Shown: positions 1 through 10,365 of the stretch, piece after piece
How the letters are laid out: every line of letters begins with the position of its first letter
Position numbering within the stretch: position 1 is the stretch's first letter
NCBI RefSeq assembly: GCF_042186555.1
Contig: NC_133326.1
Coordinates: 492,551,232 to 492,615,231, forward strand
DNA from: Aquarana catesbeiana
Lineage: Eukaryota; Chordata; Amphibia; Anura; Ranidae
Reading direction: 5' to 3'
DNA: 64,000 bases
Program-made: the position numbers and the translations under genes
Notes under the pieces: generated by a model
Databases searched by the model: none
What the model saw: the letters and a program-made list of their open reading frames with translations, nothing else
What the model was told of the DNA's origin: nothing

Positions 1-603
1 ATTGAAGAATTTTGGTAACGAGCTTCAGGTCCACATTGAGCAAAGAAATCGGCCTGTAGCTGCCACAGACGGAGGGATCTTTCCCTTCTTTCAGGATAAC
101 TGACACGTGTGCCAATAGTGAAAGAGGTGGCCTGCCCTAGGCCATTAAATACTTTTACAATATGTGGGCCAAGCAGGGGTAGGAGGGTCTTGCAGAACTG
201 TATAGTAAAACCGTCAGGTCTGGGTGCTTTACCATGTTTGACTGACTTCACTGCCCCGCTTAGTTCAATTACGGTGATGGGAATCTGAAGCTCTCCTCAT
301 ATCTTGGATGGGAGGCGCGATAAATGTGCGGTAGAAAGGTAATCTTTTATGTATTTGATCAGAGTTCCCTGTATGACCGCTTTGTGAGCTTCCCACACTA
401 TACCCGGGTCACTCTCGGGGGTGGCATTTGTCCGAAAGTACGCTGTAAGTTCTTGGACCACATCAGTCAGGACCTCTGGGATCTGTAATAAACTCTCGTT
501 CAGGCGCCACCGCCAATCTGGGGCAGCGGTAGTGTGGGACAGGGAGAGACGCAGCATAACCGGTGAGTGGTCAGACCAGGTTATGTGCCCAATAGAGATG
601 TCT
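1..603 (-). pseudogene. L1/Tx1-like ORF2 fragment: endonuclease C-terminus into reverse transcriptase
   Basis: Reading the minus strand from about 603 leftwards, the end of an apurinic-type endonuclease appears with the catalytic motif SDHSPV, followed by the usual L1 linker (VWEAHKAV). It continues into the start of the reverse transcriptase, with GKAPRPDG at about 200-240 and CGSYRPISLLNVDLK at about 15-75. The frame changes several times, so this is a dead copy. The rest of the RT and the 3' end lie beyond the left edge. It joins the endonuclease N-terminus at 1612-2262 across a hAT insertion. A very similar protein is encoded at 38334-41763, which confirms the family. Confidence 0.85.
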
Positions 604-611
604 ATTACAAG

Positions 612-1603
612 CAGAGGCGTAGCTTGAAGCTTATGGGCCCTGATGCAAAAGTTGACCTGGGCCCACCACTTCCACTGTGTGTGCAGATACACCCACCGCA
701 TGCCAAGATACGCAAAGTGGCTTAACAGTCTAGAGTATCCAGAGTTCCTCCTTACATTAGAGGATAGGGATCACCCCTGGAGAATCAGAGGACAGGGATC
801 ACCCCTGGAGAATCAGAGGACAGAGACCCCTGGCAGGTCATTTGGCAGAGCTCCTTTCCCATTCTAGCACTGCAAACAGCCCCCCTCCCCCCCAATACAC
901 AGGGCTGAAATCACATTCCTTTACACACAGTCTATCAGCCTTCACAGGGTGTATTTGGCTTTTATGTTGCCCTTCTGACCCGTGAAATCCCCTGGTCGGA
1001 ACGACAGTGTAGTTGCAGTAGGCAAATACACCCTATGCAGATCATGGCTGACTGGCGGTGGTGTAAAGGAATGTGATTTGCGGAGGAGGAGCAGTATAGG
1101 ATGCTGTACTGGGAAAGAAGCTCAGTAGCGGGCATAGCATCCAGGGTGGAGGGGGTGGTCAGGGGGCTTTGGGGGGGCGAAACTTAGATCTGGGGGGGCA
1201 AAGCCACGTGACATGAAATCTGGAGCCTGCAGCCCCTCAGGAGGCATTAAGGGATTTGTTTTAGCAATTTCTGAAGGTTTCTCTGTCAGTGTTGGGGGAA
1301 GGTCACCTCCCGGAGCTGCGTGTCTTTTTCCCAGTTGTCAAGGAATTGGGGTAAGCGGACATCCCCGTGTGGGGGCGGGGGTACAGAGAATCCCCGCTAG
1401 TGACTAGAAGACACTGAGCAGTGTCTTACCTCACCAGTGACATCAGTCCCATCATGGATACAGGGCGACACTCTCCTCCTCTTAACTCGCTGAGCTTGGT
1501 TACCATTCCATGTTGCCAGCACACAGCGCAGACACTTTCCCATCTTGGGCTGCTCTCATCCCATGCGATTGTGACCCCTGCAACCCCTTATGCTATGCCC
1601 ATG
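612..1603. mobile_element. Non-autonomous hAT element inside the L1 endonuclease
   Basis: The 992-bp insert is flanked by an exact 8-bp duplication, ATTACAAG, at 604-611 and 1604-1611. This is the duplication length of hAT transposons. Its left end reads CAGAGGCGTAGCTTGAAG and its right end, reverse-complemented, reads CATGGGCATAGCATAAGG; these imperfect terminal repeats share the CA..GGC.TAGC core. No transposase reading frame is present. Removing the insert and one duplication rejoins the L1 endonuclease reading frame, which independently confirms both boundaries. Confidence 0.9.
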
Positions 1604-1611
1604 ATTACAAG

Positions 1612-2262
1612 AGATAGTAATTGGTGAAGGACCAAAAAAAGGTCAATCTGAGAATATAACTGATGAGATGTAGAGAAGAAAGAATAATCACGCTCTCCAG
1701 CATGTAAGATGCACCAGAAATCCACCAGCTGCAGGTCGTGAAGTTTCTGCTGTATATGTCTCCGGGACTCAACTGGAACTGAGTAAGTGCCGGAGGAGGT
1801 ATTCATACAAGGGTCAAGAAGTACATTGAAATCTCCTCCGAGGATTAGTTTACCTTCTGCAAACTCCACTAGCTTTGAGAGGGTTTTACAGAGAAACGAG
1901 TCTTGATGAATGTTCGGAGCATAAATGGTATCCAACGTCACTCTGATGCCCCCAATGTGGCCTTTAAAAAAAAGATACCAGCCCCCTGTGTCGAAGCAGC
2001 TGCCGGAAAGAGACCAAGGGATATGACTAGAGATCAGGATAGAAACTCCTTTAGATTTTGCCTCTGGATTGGTGGCGTGATATACACAAGGGAAAAATCT
2101 GTTTTGAAGGAAAAGAAGTCCCCCTGTCCTGAAATGAGTTTCTTGTACAAATGCCACGTTGGTACGAGAACATTTCAGATCGGTGAGAAGCATTCTCTGC
2201 TTCTCCGGGACGTTAAGTCCCTTGGCATTTAGAGAAGTAACATTCACTGCATCCATCACCAC
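1612..2262 (-). pseudogene. L1/Tx1-like ORF2 N-terminal endonuclease domain
   Basis: The frame opens near 2262 with the typical L1 beginning (VTSLNAKGLN), then FVQETHF with the catalytic glutamate, ILGGDFNVLLD with the DxN motif, and RDYSFFS. These are landmarks of the APE-type endonuclease that nicks target DNA before reverse transcription. The reading frame is open for 224 codons and is then cut by the hAT insertion at 1603. The downstream part (SDH motif) resumes at 603. The sequence to the right is the pyrimidine-rich (minus-strand sense) spacer between ORF1 and ORF2. Confidence 0.88.
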
Positions 2263-3019
2263 TGGAAGGAAGGTATAAAAAAGAAAAAATACAATAAAAA
2301 GGGGGGCGCAAAATTCGGGGTGGAGGGGTGAAGGGGTAGATTAAGGAGAAGAGGAGAGGAAAGAAAAGGAGGAGATAGAAGAGGAAAGAGTAGTCGGGGT
2401 TCTAGGAAGAGGGAAGAGGTGGCACTCACTTCAGAACTCACGAGTCCATGCAAGTGCAGGCCTATGTGGGGAAGCGGATGGAAACAGCCAGAGGGTAGAG
2501 TCCGTACCGAGACCCCTCAGCATTGGTATAGAAGTGAATGAATAGCAGCGAAAAAGTATTCTAGTAACAGAACTTAAAGAGGAAGGTCAAACGTTAACAT
2601 TGTATGCTTATGTAACAACCCGTATGAACAGCTGTAAACGACTCCCTTTAGGGAGAGAGCAACCATTGTTCCGCTCACTGGAATGGATACTGTGTTTTAG
2701 CATGTGTTGCGACACGGTTTTAAACATATCAGTCACTTCTCCTAAATACAAGAGAGAGGTGTAGTGGCTCCAAGGTGTCACATCCCAGCCTGGTGGTGTA
2801 GACCAGGGAAGCGTGGCCGTTAACCACCTCAGAGCTAAGTCACCATGCCCGTGCATGCATCACACACCAGTACAGCCCCCTATTCCCCCCCACAAGGAGG
2901 CCCACTCCCAACAAACATCTTCATTACCCGTTAATCCCCTCCGCACACAATAGTTGCCTGACTGGGCTGGAGGTGAACCAGTCTCACAAGAGCTGTGAAA
3001 TGGCAGCGGGGGGGAGGGG
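2263..3019 (-). other. L1 inter-ORF spacer, then an unassigned junction with the Gypsy element
   Basis: From 2263 to about 2400 the plus strand is a GA-rich tract, so the L1 sense strand is C/T-rich. The other L1 copy has a similar tract just before ORF2 (about 38040-38240), so this is L1 spacer. From about 2450 to 3019 I recognise nothing firm; it probably contains the rest of the spacer and the broken 3' end of the Gypsy element. I could not find a Gypsy 3' LTR here to match the LTR-like sequence at 6700-7440. Confidence 0.45.
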
Positions 3020-3375
3020 CCAGAAAAATACACATCTCCTCCCAATGTCGCCCAATCATCCTGTGAACCAGAACAAAAACATCGGAGGTACTGCTCCAAG
3101 GTTTGATTTGTCCTCTCCGTCTGGCCGTTTCTCTGAGGATGCTACGCAGAGAAGAGGCACATTTTAATTTCCAGGGTCTTGCAGAGCTCCTTCCAAAGCT
3201 TGGAGGTAAATTGAACACCCCTTTCAGATACGATGCTCTTGGGCACACCATGGAGTCTGATTATTTCCTTGAGGAAGATATTAGCTGTATCAGAAGCAGA
3301 GGGGGTGCCCACCATGGGTAGGAAATGCGCCATCTTGGAGAGGTGATCAACTACGACCAAGATGGTGGTAAACCC
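3020..3375 (-). pseudogene. Ty3/Gypsy integrase catalytic core, broken
   Basis: The minus strand shows VVDHLSKMAHF with the first catalytic aspartate, then a region where the second aspartate would fall but which reads SERGVQF (Asp of the usual SDRG replaced by Glu). A frameshift near 3160 precedes the usual C-terminal part of the core (NGQ, then the WSSTSDVF/EQYLRCF region). Integrase inserts the reverse-transcribed element into chromosomal DNA. The frame breaks and the altered second acidic position show the copy is dead. It follows the RNase H and zinc-finger segment on the same strand, in the normal Gypsy order. Confidence 0.8.
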
Positions 3376-3378
3376 CGC

Positions 3379-4379
3379 CTAAGCAAGTAAGTCCACAATA
3401 AAGTCCATTGACACTTCCACCCATGGTCGTTCCGGGACGGGCAATGGTTTGAGTAGACCCCAAGATTTGGTGTTTATACCCTTATTGCGTTGGCCAGAAG
3501 AAGAGACATAGTCTTTACAATCCCGTCTCCACCCCAGCCACCAAAAAGAACGGGAGATCAGTTCAATAGTCTTCCTTGTTCCGAAGTGGCCTGCGAATCT
3601 GTGATCATGGAAGGTTTTGAGGGCTAGAGGCCTTACATCCTGTGGAACAAAAATTTTCTCTTTGGCCCAGAGCAGCTCATCATGTTTTTTAAAAGCATGT
3701 GTTTCAGGAGCGGAAAGGCGGCTAGACCAGGATTTGATGGAAGTCATTAGATCAGATTGGGTGACTCCAAGGAAGTTTTGCGGAGAGAGGATGGTACTAG
3801 GCACAGTGATCTGGGAAGTCTCAGAGAACATCCGAGAGATCGCATCTGCTTTTCCGTTCTTAGAGCCCGGTCTGTAGGATATATGAAAGTTAAATCTAGA
3901 GAAGAAGAGGGCCCAGCGGGCTTGTCTGGGCCTCAGCCGTTTCGCTGTCCTGAGATATTCTAGATTCTTATGATCGGTGAAGATCATAACAGGATGAGAC
4001 GCCCCTTCCAACAGATACCTCCACTCTTCTAAGGCAAACTTGATGGCCAGCAGCTCCCTGTCACCTACATCGTAATTGAGTTCTGGTGGACTCAGTTTCC
4101 GGGATGCGAAAGCTACAGCGTGAAGAATGGCCTTGGGCCCATGTCTCTGGGAGAGAATGGCTCCTGTAGCAGTTTCTGAAGCATTCACTTCTAACACAAA
4201 TGGTAAAGCCGGATCAGGATGTCGTAAGATTGGTGCAGAAACAAACAAGGTTTTGAGCTTGGTAAAGGCTTCCTGTGCTTCCCATTCTTGAATTGCCTTG
4301 ATCTTTTGTGGGTCCATTGCGACCCCATTGGTGGAGATGATGAATCCCAGAAACTGCACCACAGTCTTCTCGAATTCGC
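3379..4379 (-). pseudogene. Ty3/Gypsy RNase H and integrase zinc-binding region
   Basis: On the minus strand this reads through the RT-RNase H connection (VQFLGFIIS), an RNase H domain (ASETATGAILSQ, FTDHKNLEYL, SYRPGSKNGKADAISR) and the histidines of the integrase HHCC finger (HDHRFAGHFGTRK). The finger's cysteine pair is degraded: only the first cysteine (CKDYV) remains. It ends at PERPWVEVSMDFIVDLL, the start of the integrase core. The segment is cut at its N-terminal side by the SINE at 4388-4722, which split the LEKCEF motif. Confidence 0.87.
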
Positions 4380-4387
4380 ATTTCTCG

Positions 4388-4722
4388 GCACAGTGGTGTA
4401 GTGGGTAGCACTCTCGCCTAGCAGTAAGAAGGGTCGCTGGTTCGAATCCCAACCGCGACACTACCTGCCTGGAGTTTGCATGTTCTCCCTGTGCCTGCGT
4501 GGGTTTCCTCCGGGTACTTCGGTTTCCTCCCACACTCCAAAGACATGCTGGTAGGTTAATTGGATCCTGTCTAAATTGTCCCTAGTATGTATGAATGTGT
4601 GTTAGGGACCTTAGATTGTAAGCTTCTTGAGGGTAGGGACTGATGTGAATGTACAATGTATATGTAAAGCGCTGCGTAAATTGACGGCGCTATACAAGTA
4701 CCTGAAATAATAAAAATAAAAA
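4388..4722 (+). mobile_element. tRNA-derived frog SINE, near full length, with target duplication
   Basis: The head contains a pol III B-box (GGTTCGAATCCC) within a tRNA-like region at 4388-4460. A body follows with TGGAGTTTGCATGTTCTCCC and GGTTTCCTCCCACACTCC, then a tail ending TTGACGGCGCTATACAAGTA and an A/T-rich end. An 8-bp duplication, ATTTCTCG, lies at 4380-4387 and 4723-4730. This element copies itself through RNA using LINE machinery in trans. It sits inside the Gypsy pol gene and splits codons of the LEKCEF motif. Truncated relatives lie at 50055-50250 and 63657-63838. Confidence 0.92.
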
Positions 4723-4730
4723 ATTTCTCG

Positions 4731-5080
4731 AGGTATAATTTATGATTCCTGAGTATGGTAAGGACTTTTTTAACGTGGACTCAGTGAAGCTCAATGGTGG
4801 CAGAGAAGATGAGGATATCGTCTAGGTAGACGACTAAGAAATCGTCAAGGTATTCTCGGAAGATGTCATTGACCAGATGTTGGAAAGTGGCCGGGGCGTT
4901 GCATAACCCAAAAGGCATCACCAGGTACTCATAATGGCCAAACCTGGACCTAAAGGCAGTCTTCCACTCATCCCCGGGCCGAATCCTGATGAGATTGTAA
5001 GCACCCCGAAGATCCAGTTTAGAGAAGATCTGGGCCGAACGAAATCGTTGGAACAATTTGGGAATGAGTGGTAGTGGGTA
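4731..5080 (-). pseudogene. Ty3/Gypsy reverse transcriptase, central and C-terminal part
   Basis: The minus strand carries the RT palm: FSKLDLRGAYNLIRI (first catalytic Asp), TAFRSRFGHYEYLVMPFGL, and VVYLDDILIFS with the catalytic YLDD box. The N-terminal fingers of the same enzyme lie at 6040-6369 beyond the insertion at 5087-6033. The preserved active-site motifs suggest moderate age, but the gene is interrupted twice. Confidence 0.88.
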
Positions 5081-5086
5081 ACGGTT

Positions 5087-6033
5087 ACATAGTAGGTGAG
5101 GCTGAAAAAAGACACAAGTCAATCAAGTCCAACCTATGTAAAAATTACAAAGTGCTATAATGGTGGCAACCTCCCAACTAAAAAGTTGTTGCACTTGAAG
5201 TTAATCTGTATTGCAATTATCTATAGGAGGGGTTTCCACCATCCCTGCTAAGTTTCATTTTATACAGTATGTCTTATTCTCAGTGTGATGTGTATTATAT
5301 GTGAAGTTGGGTATCACAGAGATCGGTATTGTGGTAATATTGAAGCTTATTGAGATTTCCATACATTAGAGGATTCCACCATTATTGATCAGTAAGTTAG
5401 CGCTGCACATTTTTTCGTGGTGTGGGAACACATAACAGTGCTTAGCGGAAGGACTTTTACTGACACTTTTTTATTTTCCCTCCAGTAGTTTATTGTAAAT
5501 AGTAGTGTGGTGATTACCTATTATACTAAAGATCGGCATGTGACATTAATAAACATCAACAGATTTCAGTTGTGCTCCACCAGGTGACCCTCCCCCCATG
5601 AACAATGTGCCTGTCTGCAGAGTTCATTTCCCCATCCCTGCACTGATTGGCAACAATGACAGGTAGCAATAATTGGCACTGATAGAAAGCACTGATTGAC
5701 ACTGATTGGCACTGATAGGTGGCACTGACAGGTGGCACTGATTGGCACTGGCTAGTGGCACTGATTGGCACTGGCAGGTGGCACTGATTGGCACTGGTAC
5801 TGACAGGTGACACTGATTTGCTCTGAAAGGTGGCATTGATTGGCACAGGCAGGTGGCACTGATTGACAATGGCAGGTGGCACCGATTGACACTGACAGGT
5901 GGCACTGATTGGCACTGACAGAGGAGAGGGAGTTTCACACTGAGCCAATATTAACACTTAGTGAAACTGTCATGCAATACAACTGCATGCAGAGAGAGAC
6001 CAGCCGCCAAAACCCAGCGCCGATGCTTTCTTT
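5087..6033 (-). mobile_element. Composite insert with a CR1-like 3' tail and an internal minisatellite
   Basis: The insert lies between two copies of ACGGTT (5081-5086 and 6034-6039); removing it rejoins the Gypsy RT. Its left edge (5087-5141) is the reverse complement of the 3' end of the CR1-like LINE seen at 36915-36975. The body (5142-5600) matches 45780-46380, including the motif GTTAGCGCTGCAC. From about 5640 to 5930 it contains a short-period tandem repeat built on GGCACTGATT. No reading frame of its own is recognised. One reading is a non-autonomous retroelement carrying a borrowed CR1 tail. Confidence 0.6.
5640..5930. repeat. GGCACTGATTGGCACTGA-type minisatellite
   Basis: Degenerate units of about 10-12 and 20-24 bp built from GGCACTGATT, GGCACTGACA and GGTGGCACTGAT run in tandem. 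In some frames they translate as low-complexity Cys/Gln/Ser/Pro peptides, which are not genes. The same motif family recurs at 24270-24556 (opposite strand) and 46425-46800. Confidence 0.85.
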
Positions 6034-6039
6034 ACGGTT

Positions 6040-6640
6040 CTTTACCGTTATGTTATTTAGTTGCCTGTAATCCACACACGGCCTTAAGGACCCATCTTTT
6101 TTCTCTACGAAAAAGATACCAGCTCCGGCTGGCGAAGAGGAAGGACGGATGAAGCGTTTTTCTAAGTTTTCATCAATATAATCCTTCAGGACCTTCAGCT
6201 TAGTTTCTGACAGTGGAAAAATGCGGCCAAACCGGATTTCTGAGCCAGGAAGGAGGTCAATGGGGCAATCGCAGGGCCGGTGAGGCGGTAAGCAGTCCGC
6301 CTTCTGTTTGTCAAATACATCCCGGAACTCAAGATATTCTGAAGGGATGTGTTGGAGATTGTCAGGCACGGGTGAAATGGCTGAGCAAATACCAGGAGCT
6401 GGGGTGAAGCAGATACTTCCTTGGTCTTCCAGTTAATTTGAGGTTCATGCGCCTGGAGCCAGGGCAGGCCTAAGATTACAGGAAAGATAGGTGAATGGAT
6501 AAGGTCAAATCGTAGAAACTCTTGATGGCCTGAGTCGGTGGAGGTAAGGATGGGCTTGGTTTCTCGGGTGATGGGTTCAGAACGGGGAAGAGACCCATCA
6601 GCCAAATGTACCAGGAGACTTAGCCTGAAGAGGGACATGG
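6040..6640 (-). pseudogene. Ty3/Gypsy protease end and RT N-terminus
   Basis: On the minus strand 6638 to about 6395 gives FPVILGLPWLQAHEPQINW, the conserved end of Gypsy protease. After a frame change the spacer (FRDVFDKQKADCLPPHRP) and RT fingers follow (SSSPAGAGIFFVEKKDGS, CVDYRQLN). Gag and the protease active site upstream are missing: the coding region runs almost directly into LTR-like sequence at about 6650. The copy therefore has an internal deletion. Confidence 0.82.
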
Positions 6641-6649
6641 CACAGGATC

Positions 6650-7440
6650 TCTAAAGGGGAACGCGCTCTGTCGGCCTCAGACATCTGGCTGGTTTGTACT
6701 GTCAGGTGAGTACTTACCGAGGCCGAGAGCAGTTCGCCCTTGCCACTACGCGCACCCCGTCCCCTGGAGATGAAACAGGGAATGGGTGGCACTAAGGAGC
6801 ACGGGCCACCAGCAGGTATGGGTCCCTTGTGGGAAACTGCAGAGCCGGGTTTGGGGATACAGGAGTCCAGGAACCGGTGGAAGTCCAATTGCTGGGTGGA
6901 GCAGACAAACTGTAAGCAAGCAGAGGGTCAAACACAGGCAATAAGCAAGACAAGTCCATAGAACAGGCCGGGGGTCAAACACTGGTATCAGACAGAGGAA
7001 GTCCGTTAATCAGGCCGGGGGTCAAACACTGGTATCAAGCAGAGGAAGTTCGTTAATCAGGCCGGGGGTCAAACACTGGTATCAAGCAGAGGAAGTCTGT
7101 TAATTAGGCCGGGGGTCAATCCAGGAGAGAGGCAGCTTGGTAAGAGCAGTCCGGGTCACAACAGGAGATCAGGTGAGCATAAACAGGAAACAAGAAGGAA
7201 CAGGAGCTGAAGACAAACCAGCAACCAGTTTGGGTGTTGGAGCTGATTTAAACAGCCCCGCCAGAGTGTCACGGTGGGTGTACATGAGTCACCGCGCACA
7301 TGCGCACGCCACTCCATCGGGCTGCGTGCACGCATGCGCCGAATTGCCAATCCAGCGCGCACGGGCCCAGGGACAAGATGAATGTGACTGGAGAAGACCC
7401 TTCTCTGACACAGGGACATTCCTGGGAGCAATTATGACTC
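6650..7440 (-). mobile_element. LTR/leader-like region of the Gypsy element
   Basis: This segment separates Gypsy protease from the L1 ORF1 remnant and contains no convincing gene. It holds a tandem repeat (6960-7125), a CpG-containing stretch (7280-7380) and a TTTAAAT box at about 7245-7255. It resembles the 5' LTR and leader of frog Gypsy elements as I remember them. The right boundary falls at about 7432-7445 inside L1 ORF1. I could not find a second LTR copy, so the LTR call is inference. Confidence 0.5.
6960..7125. repeat. About 47-bp tandem repeat, just over 3 copies
   Basis: Units beginning AGGCCGGGGGTCAAACACTG and continuing with GGTATCAAGCAGAGGAAGT and GTTAAT repeat at 47-48 bp spacing (starts near 7012, 7060 and 7107, with a diverged copy before). 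The array lies inside the Gypsy LTR-like region. Confidence 0.85.
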
Positions 7441-7449
7441 ACGGTCCCC

Positions 7450-8398
7450 AGGCAGAGAAGCATTGTGGGATCACCGCCGTCCCCTGCCATTCGGGGCGGG
7501 ATGCCAGGCAGTGCAGGAGAGGGAGCCACACGTCTGGATAGTCTCAGCAAGGGTTGTAGCCAGTTCGGGACTGGAAAAGCCATGGTCTCCAAGAGAGCAA
7601 AAGAAGCAGACCCCCTTCTCACCATCAATGAGATAGGGAAGCCCCAACGGTAGGTGCAGCCTAGATGCCTCAACTTATCCAGGAGGGGACGTAGCAGTGT
7701 CCGTCGCTGCAAAGTGGTTCTAGACAGATCAGGCAGGAACCTCACTGTGGCCCCATCAAAATCAATGTCACCTACCTCCCAGGCTTTGCGCAGGATGAGC
7801 TCCTTGTGGGAGTAGTGATGCAGGTGACATAGGACATCTCTGGGTCTGTTTGGATCTGAGGCGCGTGAACCAAGGGCTCTGTGAACCCTGTCGAATTTAA
7901 GATCCTGGGGAGCAATCGAGGCAGCGAGCTGCTGACATATTTCCAGGACCGTGGGCTGCAGGAATTCCTGGTCTGTGGCTTCAGGGATGCCCCGCAATCT
8001 CAGATTATTGCAGCGGCTCTGATCCTCAAGCTCTTCCATATGTAGGTGCAGTGAGGTGACTGGGGCAGCCTGTGTAGATTGAGCTTGCTCCAGCTGGGAC
8101 ACCCGGCTCTCCAGGAAGGACAAGGACGTTTCGCCAGTGGAGATCCTGTCTGTAAGCAGCTGCACATCCACCTTGTCCGAGTGGATGTCTCTGCGGTGTG
8201 TCTCCTTCAGGCGGAGAACCAGTGCTTCCATATCTGACCGCGTTGGCAGTGCATGGAGGAGAGAACTGAGGTCTGGGTCTCCCATTATAGAGGACAGAGG
8301 GGCTGATGTACCCGGAGAGGCTGGTAGTTGAGAGGTCAGGTCTGCCAGGTATTCTGATAGGGAATCTGAGTCGGCTGGTGAGGCAGGAAGGGCCGCCA
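7450..8398 (-). pseudogene. L1-like ORF1 (RNA-binding chaperone), C-terminus replaced
   Basis: The frame starts at an ATG at 8398 (MAALPASPADSD). It has an N-terminal disordered region, a coiled coil (about residues 60-130) and the RRM-like L1 ORF1 core, with CNNLRLRGIPEA, FDRVHRALG and PRDVLCHLHHY. The protein binds LINE RNA and is needed for retrotransposition. The sister copy at 32881-33765 has the same core motifs. The last L1 residues are around GDGGDPTM (about 7460); the frame then runs on into Gypsy LTR-like sequence, so its apparent C-terminus is not L1. ORF2 of the same element is at 2262 and below. Confidence 0.85.
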
Positions 8399-8730
8399 TG
8401 TGCAATCTTGATAGAGCCACTCTACGTGTTTTTTTTAGGGTTACAACCGCTTTAAAAGGTAAGGTATCTTCCAATTGAAATACATTCATATATATTTTTG
8501 ATAAAGAACTAGGCAATCACATTCCTTCTACTGACTTAAATAAAATTATATACAGATGTCCAGAGAAGCGATAAAAATTTATATTCAGAAGCCTTCCTAG
8601 ATGATCAAACTAAATTAAAAAGAAAAAAAAAACGATTGCAAGACCAATACAGCAGCTCCAAAAAAACAAAAAAAAAAAAACAACAAAATTCAACATCTAT
8701 CTCTTTCAGAGGCCTGTGCTGCTTTGACTA
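8399..8730. other. L1 5' flank and A-rich stretch, unassigned
   Basis: This begins as the short leader upstream of ORF1. From about 8450 it becomes AT-rich sequence with A-runs at about 8615-8690. No gene or recognisable element is seen. It ends where Harbinger sequence begins (about 8731). Confidence 0.5.
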
Positions 8731-9591
8731 CTGGGGGGAGATGCCTGTCGAGAACTTGAGGTCCTGCAGGCTTCTCCCCGTTGCCAAGTACTGCAGGGTG
8801 GCGACCAGCCTCTGCTCCGGCGTGATGGCTTGCCTCATGCAGGTATCCTGCCTGCTGATATAGGGGGTCAGCAAAGCCAACAAACGGTGAAATGCGGGGT
8901 CCGTCATCCGGAGAAAGTTCCTGAAATCATCAGGATTATTCTCACGGATCTCACGGAGCAAAGGCATATGTCAGAACTGGTCACGCTGAAGCAACCAATT
9001 CTTGGTCCATGAACTCCTCCCCACCCTGTTCATGGACTGGGCTTGTGTCAAGGTCAGGACCCCAACACCAAGCCCCCGCACAGCACGCACTCTACGAGGA
9101 GTACGTATACGCAATATGGCTAGAAAACGGTCGGCTGCTCAGAACGAAGTAACAGAACGCACTGAAGAACAGCAATGCCTGTGAAGAGCGACCTGAAAAA
9201 CAGTAACGAATGAACAAGAACACAATGACTGAGTCACGCGTAGCTTGCTGCACGCACTGAAGAGCAGATACAAACCCACAAGCACAAACTGAACAGCAGA
9301 AAGCGATCTGAAAACCACGAGTCTGAAAAAGCGCAAATCGTCTCTCACCAAACTTTTACTAACACGATATTAGCAAAAGGAGCCCAAAGGGTGCCGCGCT
9401 TGGTTCTGAACTGGCCTTTTCTAGTCTCGTCGTACGTGGTGTACGTCACTGCGTTCTTGGCGATCGGAAATTCTGACAACTTTGTGCGACCGTGTGTACG
9501 CAAAACAAGTTTGAGCCAACATCTGTCGGAAAAAATCCATGGATTTTGTTGTTGGAATGTCCGATCAATGTCCGATCGTGTGTACGGGGCA
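8731..9591 (-). mobile_element. Truncated PIF/Harbinger element (transposase N-terminus and one TIR)
   Basis: This is homologous to 60770-61632 of the full-length Harbinger. It keeps the N-terminal transposase exon on the minus strand (8967 to 8731: MPLLREIRENNPDDF, YISRQDTCMRQAIT) and the terminal repeat GATCGTGTGTACGGGGCA followed by TTA (9592-9594). The element is cut at 8731 in mid-exon, so the DDE domain is absent. An in-frame TGA lies four residues before MPLLRE where the full copy has a serine codon; that full copy instead has a 2-bp deletion next to it. Confidence 0.85.
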
Positions 9592-9617
9592 TTATTGTCA
9601 TGGGAATTAGTCTGTAA

Positions 9618-10052
9618 TACCGCGTACACACGATCGGACATTCCGACAACAAAATCCTGGATTTATTTCCGACGGATGATGGCTCAAACTTGTCTTGCAT
9701 ACACACGGTCACACAAATGTTGTCGGAAATTCCGAACGTCATGAACACGGTGACGTACAACACTTACGACGAGCCGAGAAAAATTAAGTTCAATAGCCAG
9801 TGCGGCTCTTCTGCTTGATTCCGAGCATGCATGGAATTTTGTGCGTTGGAATTGTGTACACACGATCAGAATTTCGGACAACGGATTTTGTTGTCGGAAA
9901 ATTTGAGAACCAGCTCTCAAATTTTTGTTGTCGGAAAAACAAAAAAAAAAAAACAAAAAACGTCCGATGGAGCCTACACGTGGTCGGAATTCCTGACAAC
10001 GAGCGCCCATCGAATATTTGTTGTCGGAAATTGCGATCGTGTGTACGCGGGA
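9618..10052. mobile_element. Harbinger-type MITE inserted into a hAT target duplication
   Basis: A 435-bp element with terminal inverted repeats: left TACCGCGTACACACGATCGG, right CGATCGTGTGTACGCGGGA. It also has internal inverted motifs such as TTTTGTTGTCGGAAA. The flanks are TAA (9615-9617) and TTA (10053-10055), consistent with a TAA duplication with one change. No transposase is present. The terminal repeats resemble those of the Harbinger copies at 9570-9591 and 53769, so these could supply transposase in trans. Confidence 0.85.
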
Positions 10053-10365
10053 TTATTCAGGGGTAGGCAACCTTTTGAGCACAGTGTGCCGAAAAATGAT
10101 TTCAAAGAAATTGAGCGTACCGATTTTATAACAAAAAAAATGTCAACTTCACACTCTCAATCACGAAAAGGATTTTTTATAAAGTAAATGCTGTAAACTA
10201 CTTTAGTAGTGAGAAATTAACATCCTGAACTCTCATGCCTCAGATCAGCCCCCATTCCTGCAACTCCACACCTCAGATCAGCCCCAATGCATGCAACTCC
10301 ACACCTCAGACCAGCCCCAATTCATGCACCGTCACACCTCAGATCACTGTCCCCCCTGCAAATTT

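Noticed and set aside
2600..3019. Gypsy 3' LTR
   Set aside because: No similarity to the LTR-like sequence at 6700-7440 could be found by eye; the 3' end appears truncated.
4388..4470. tRNA gene
   Set aside because: A B-box and tRNA-like head are present, but the sequence continues into a SINE body and has a target duplication; the cloverleaf is degraded.
8716..8730. Inverted match between TGCTGCTTTGACTAC and TAGTCAAAGCAGTACA at 13267
   Set aside because: Only about 12 bases match clearly; further pairing is patchy and may be chance.
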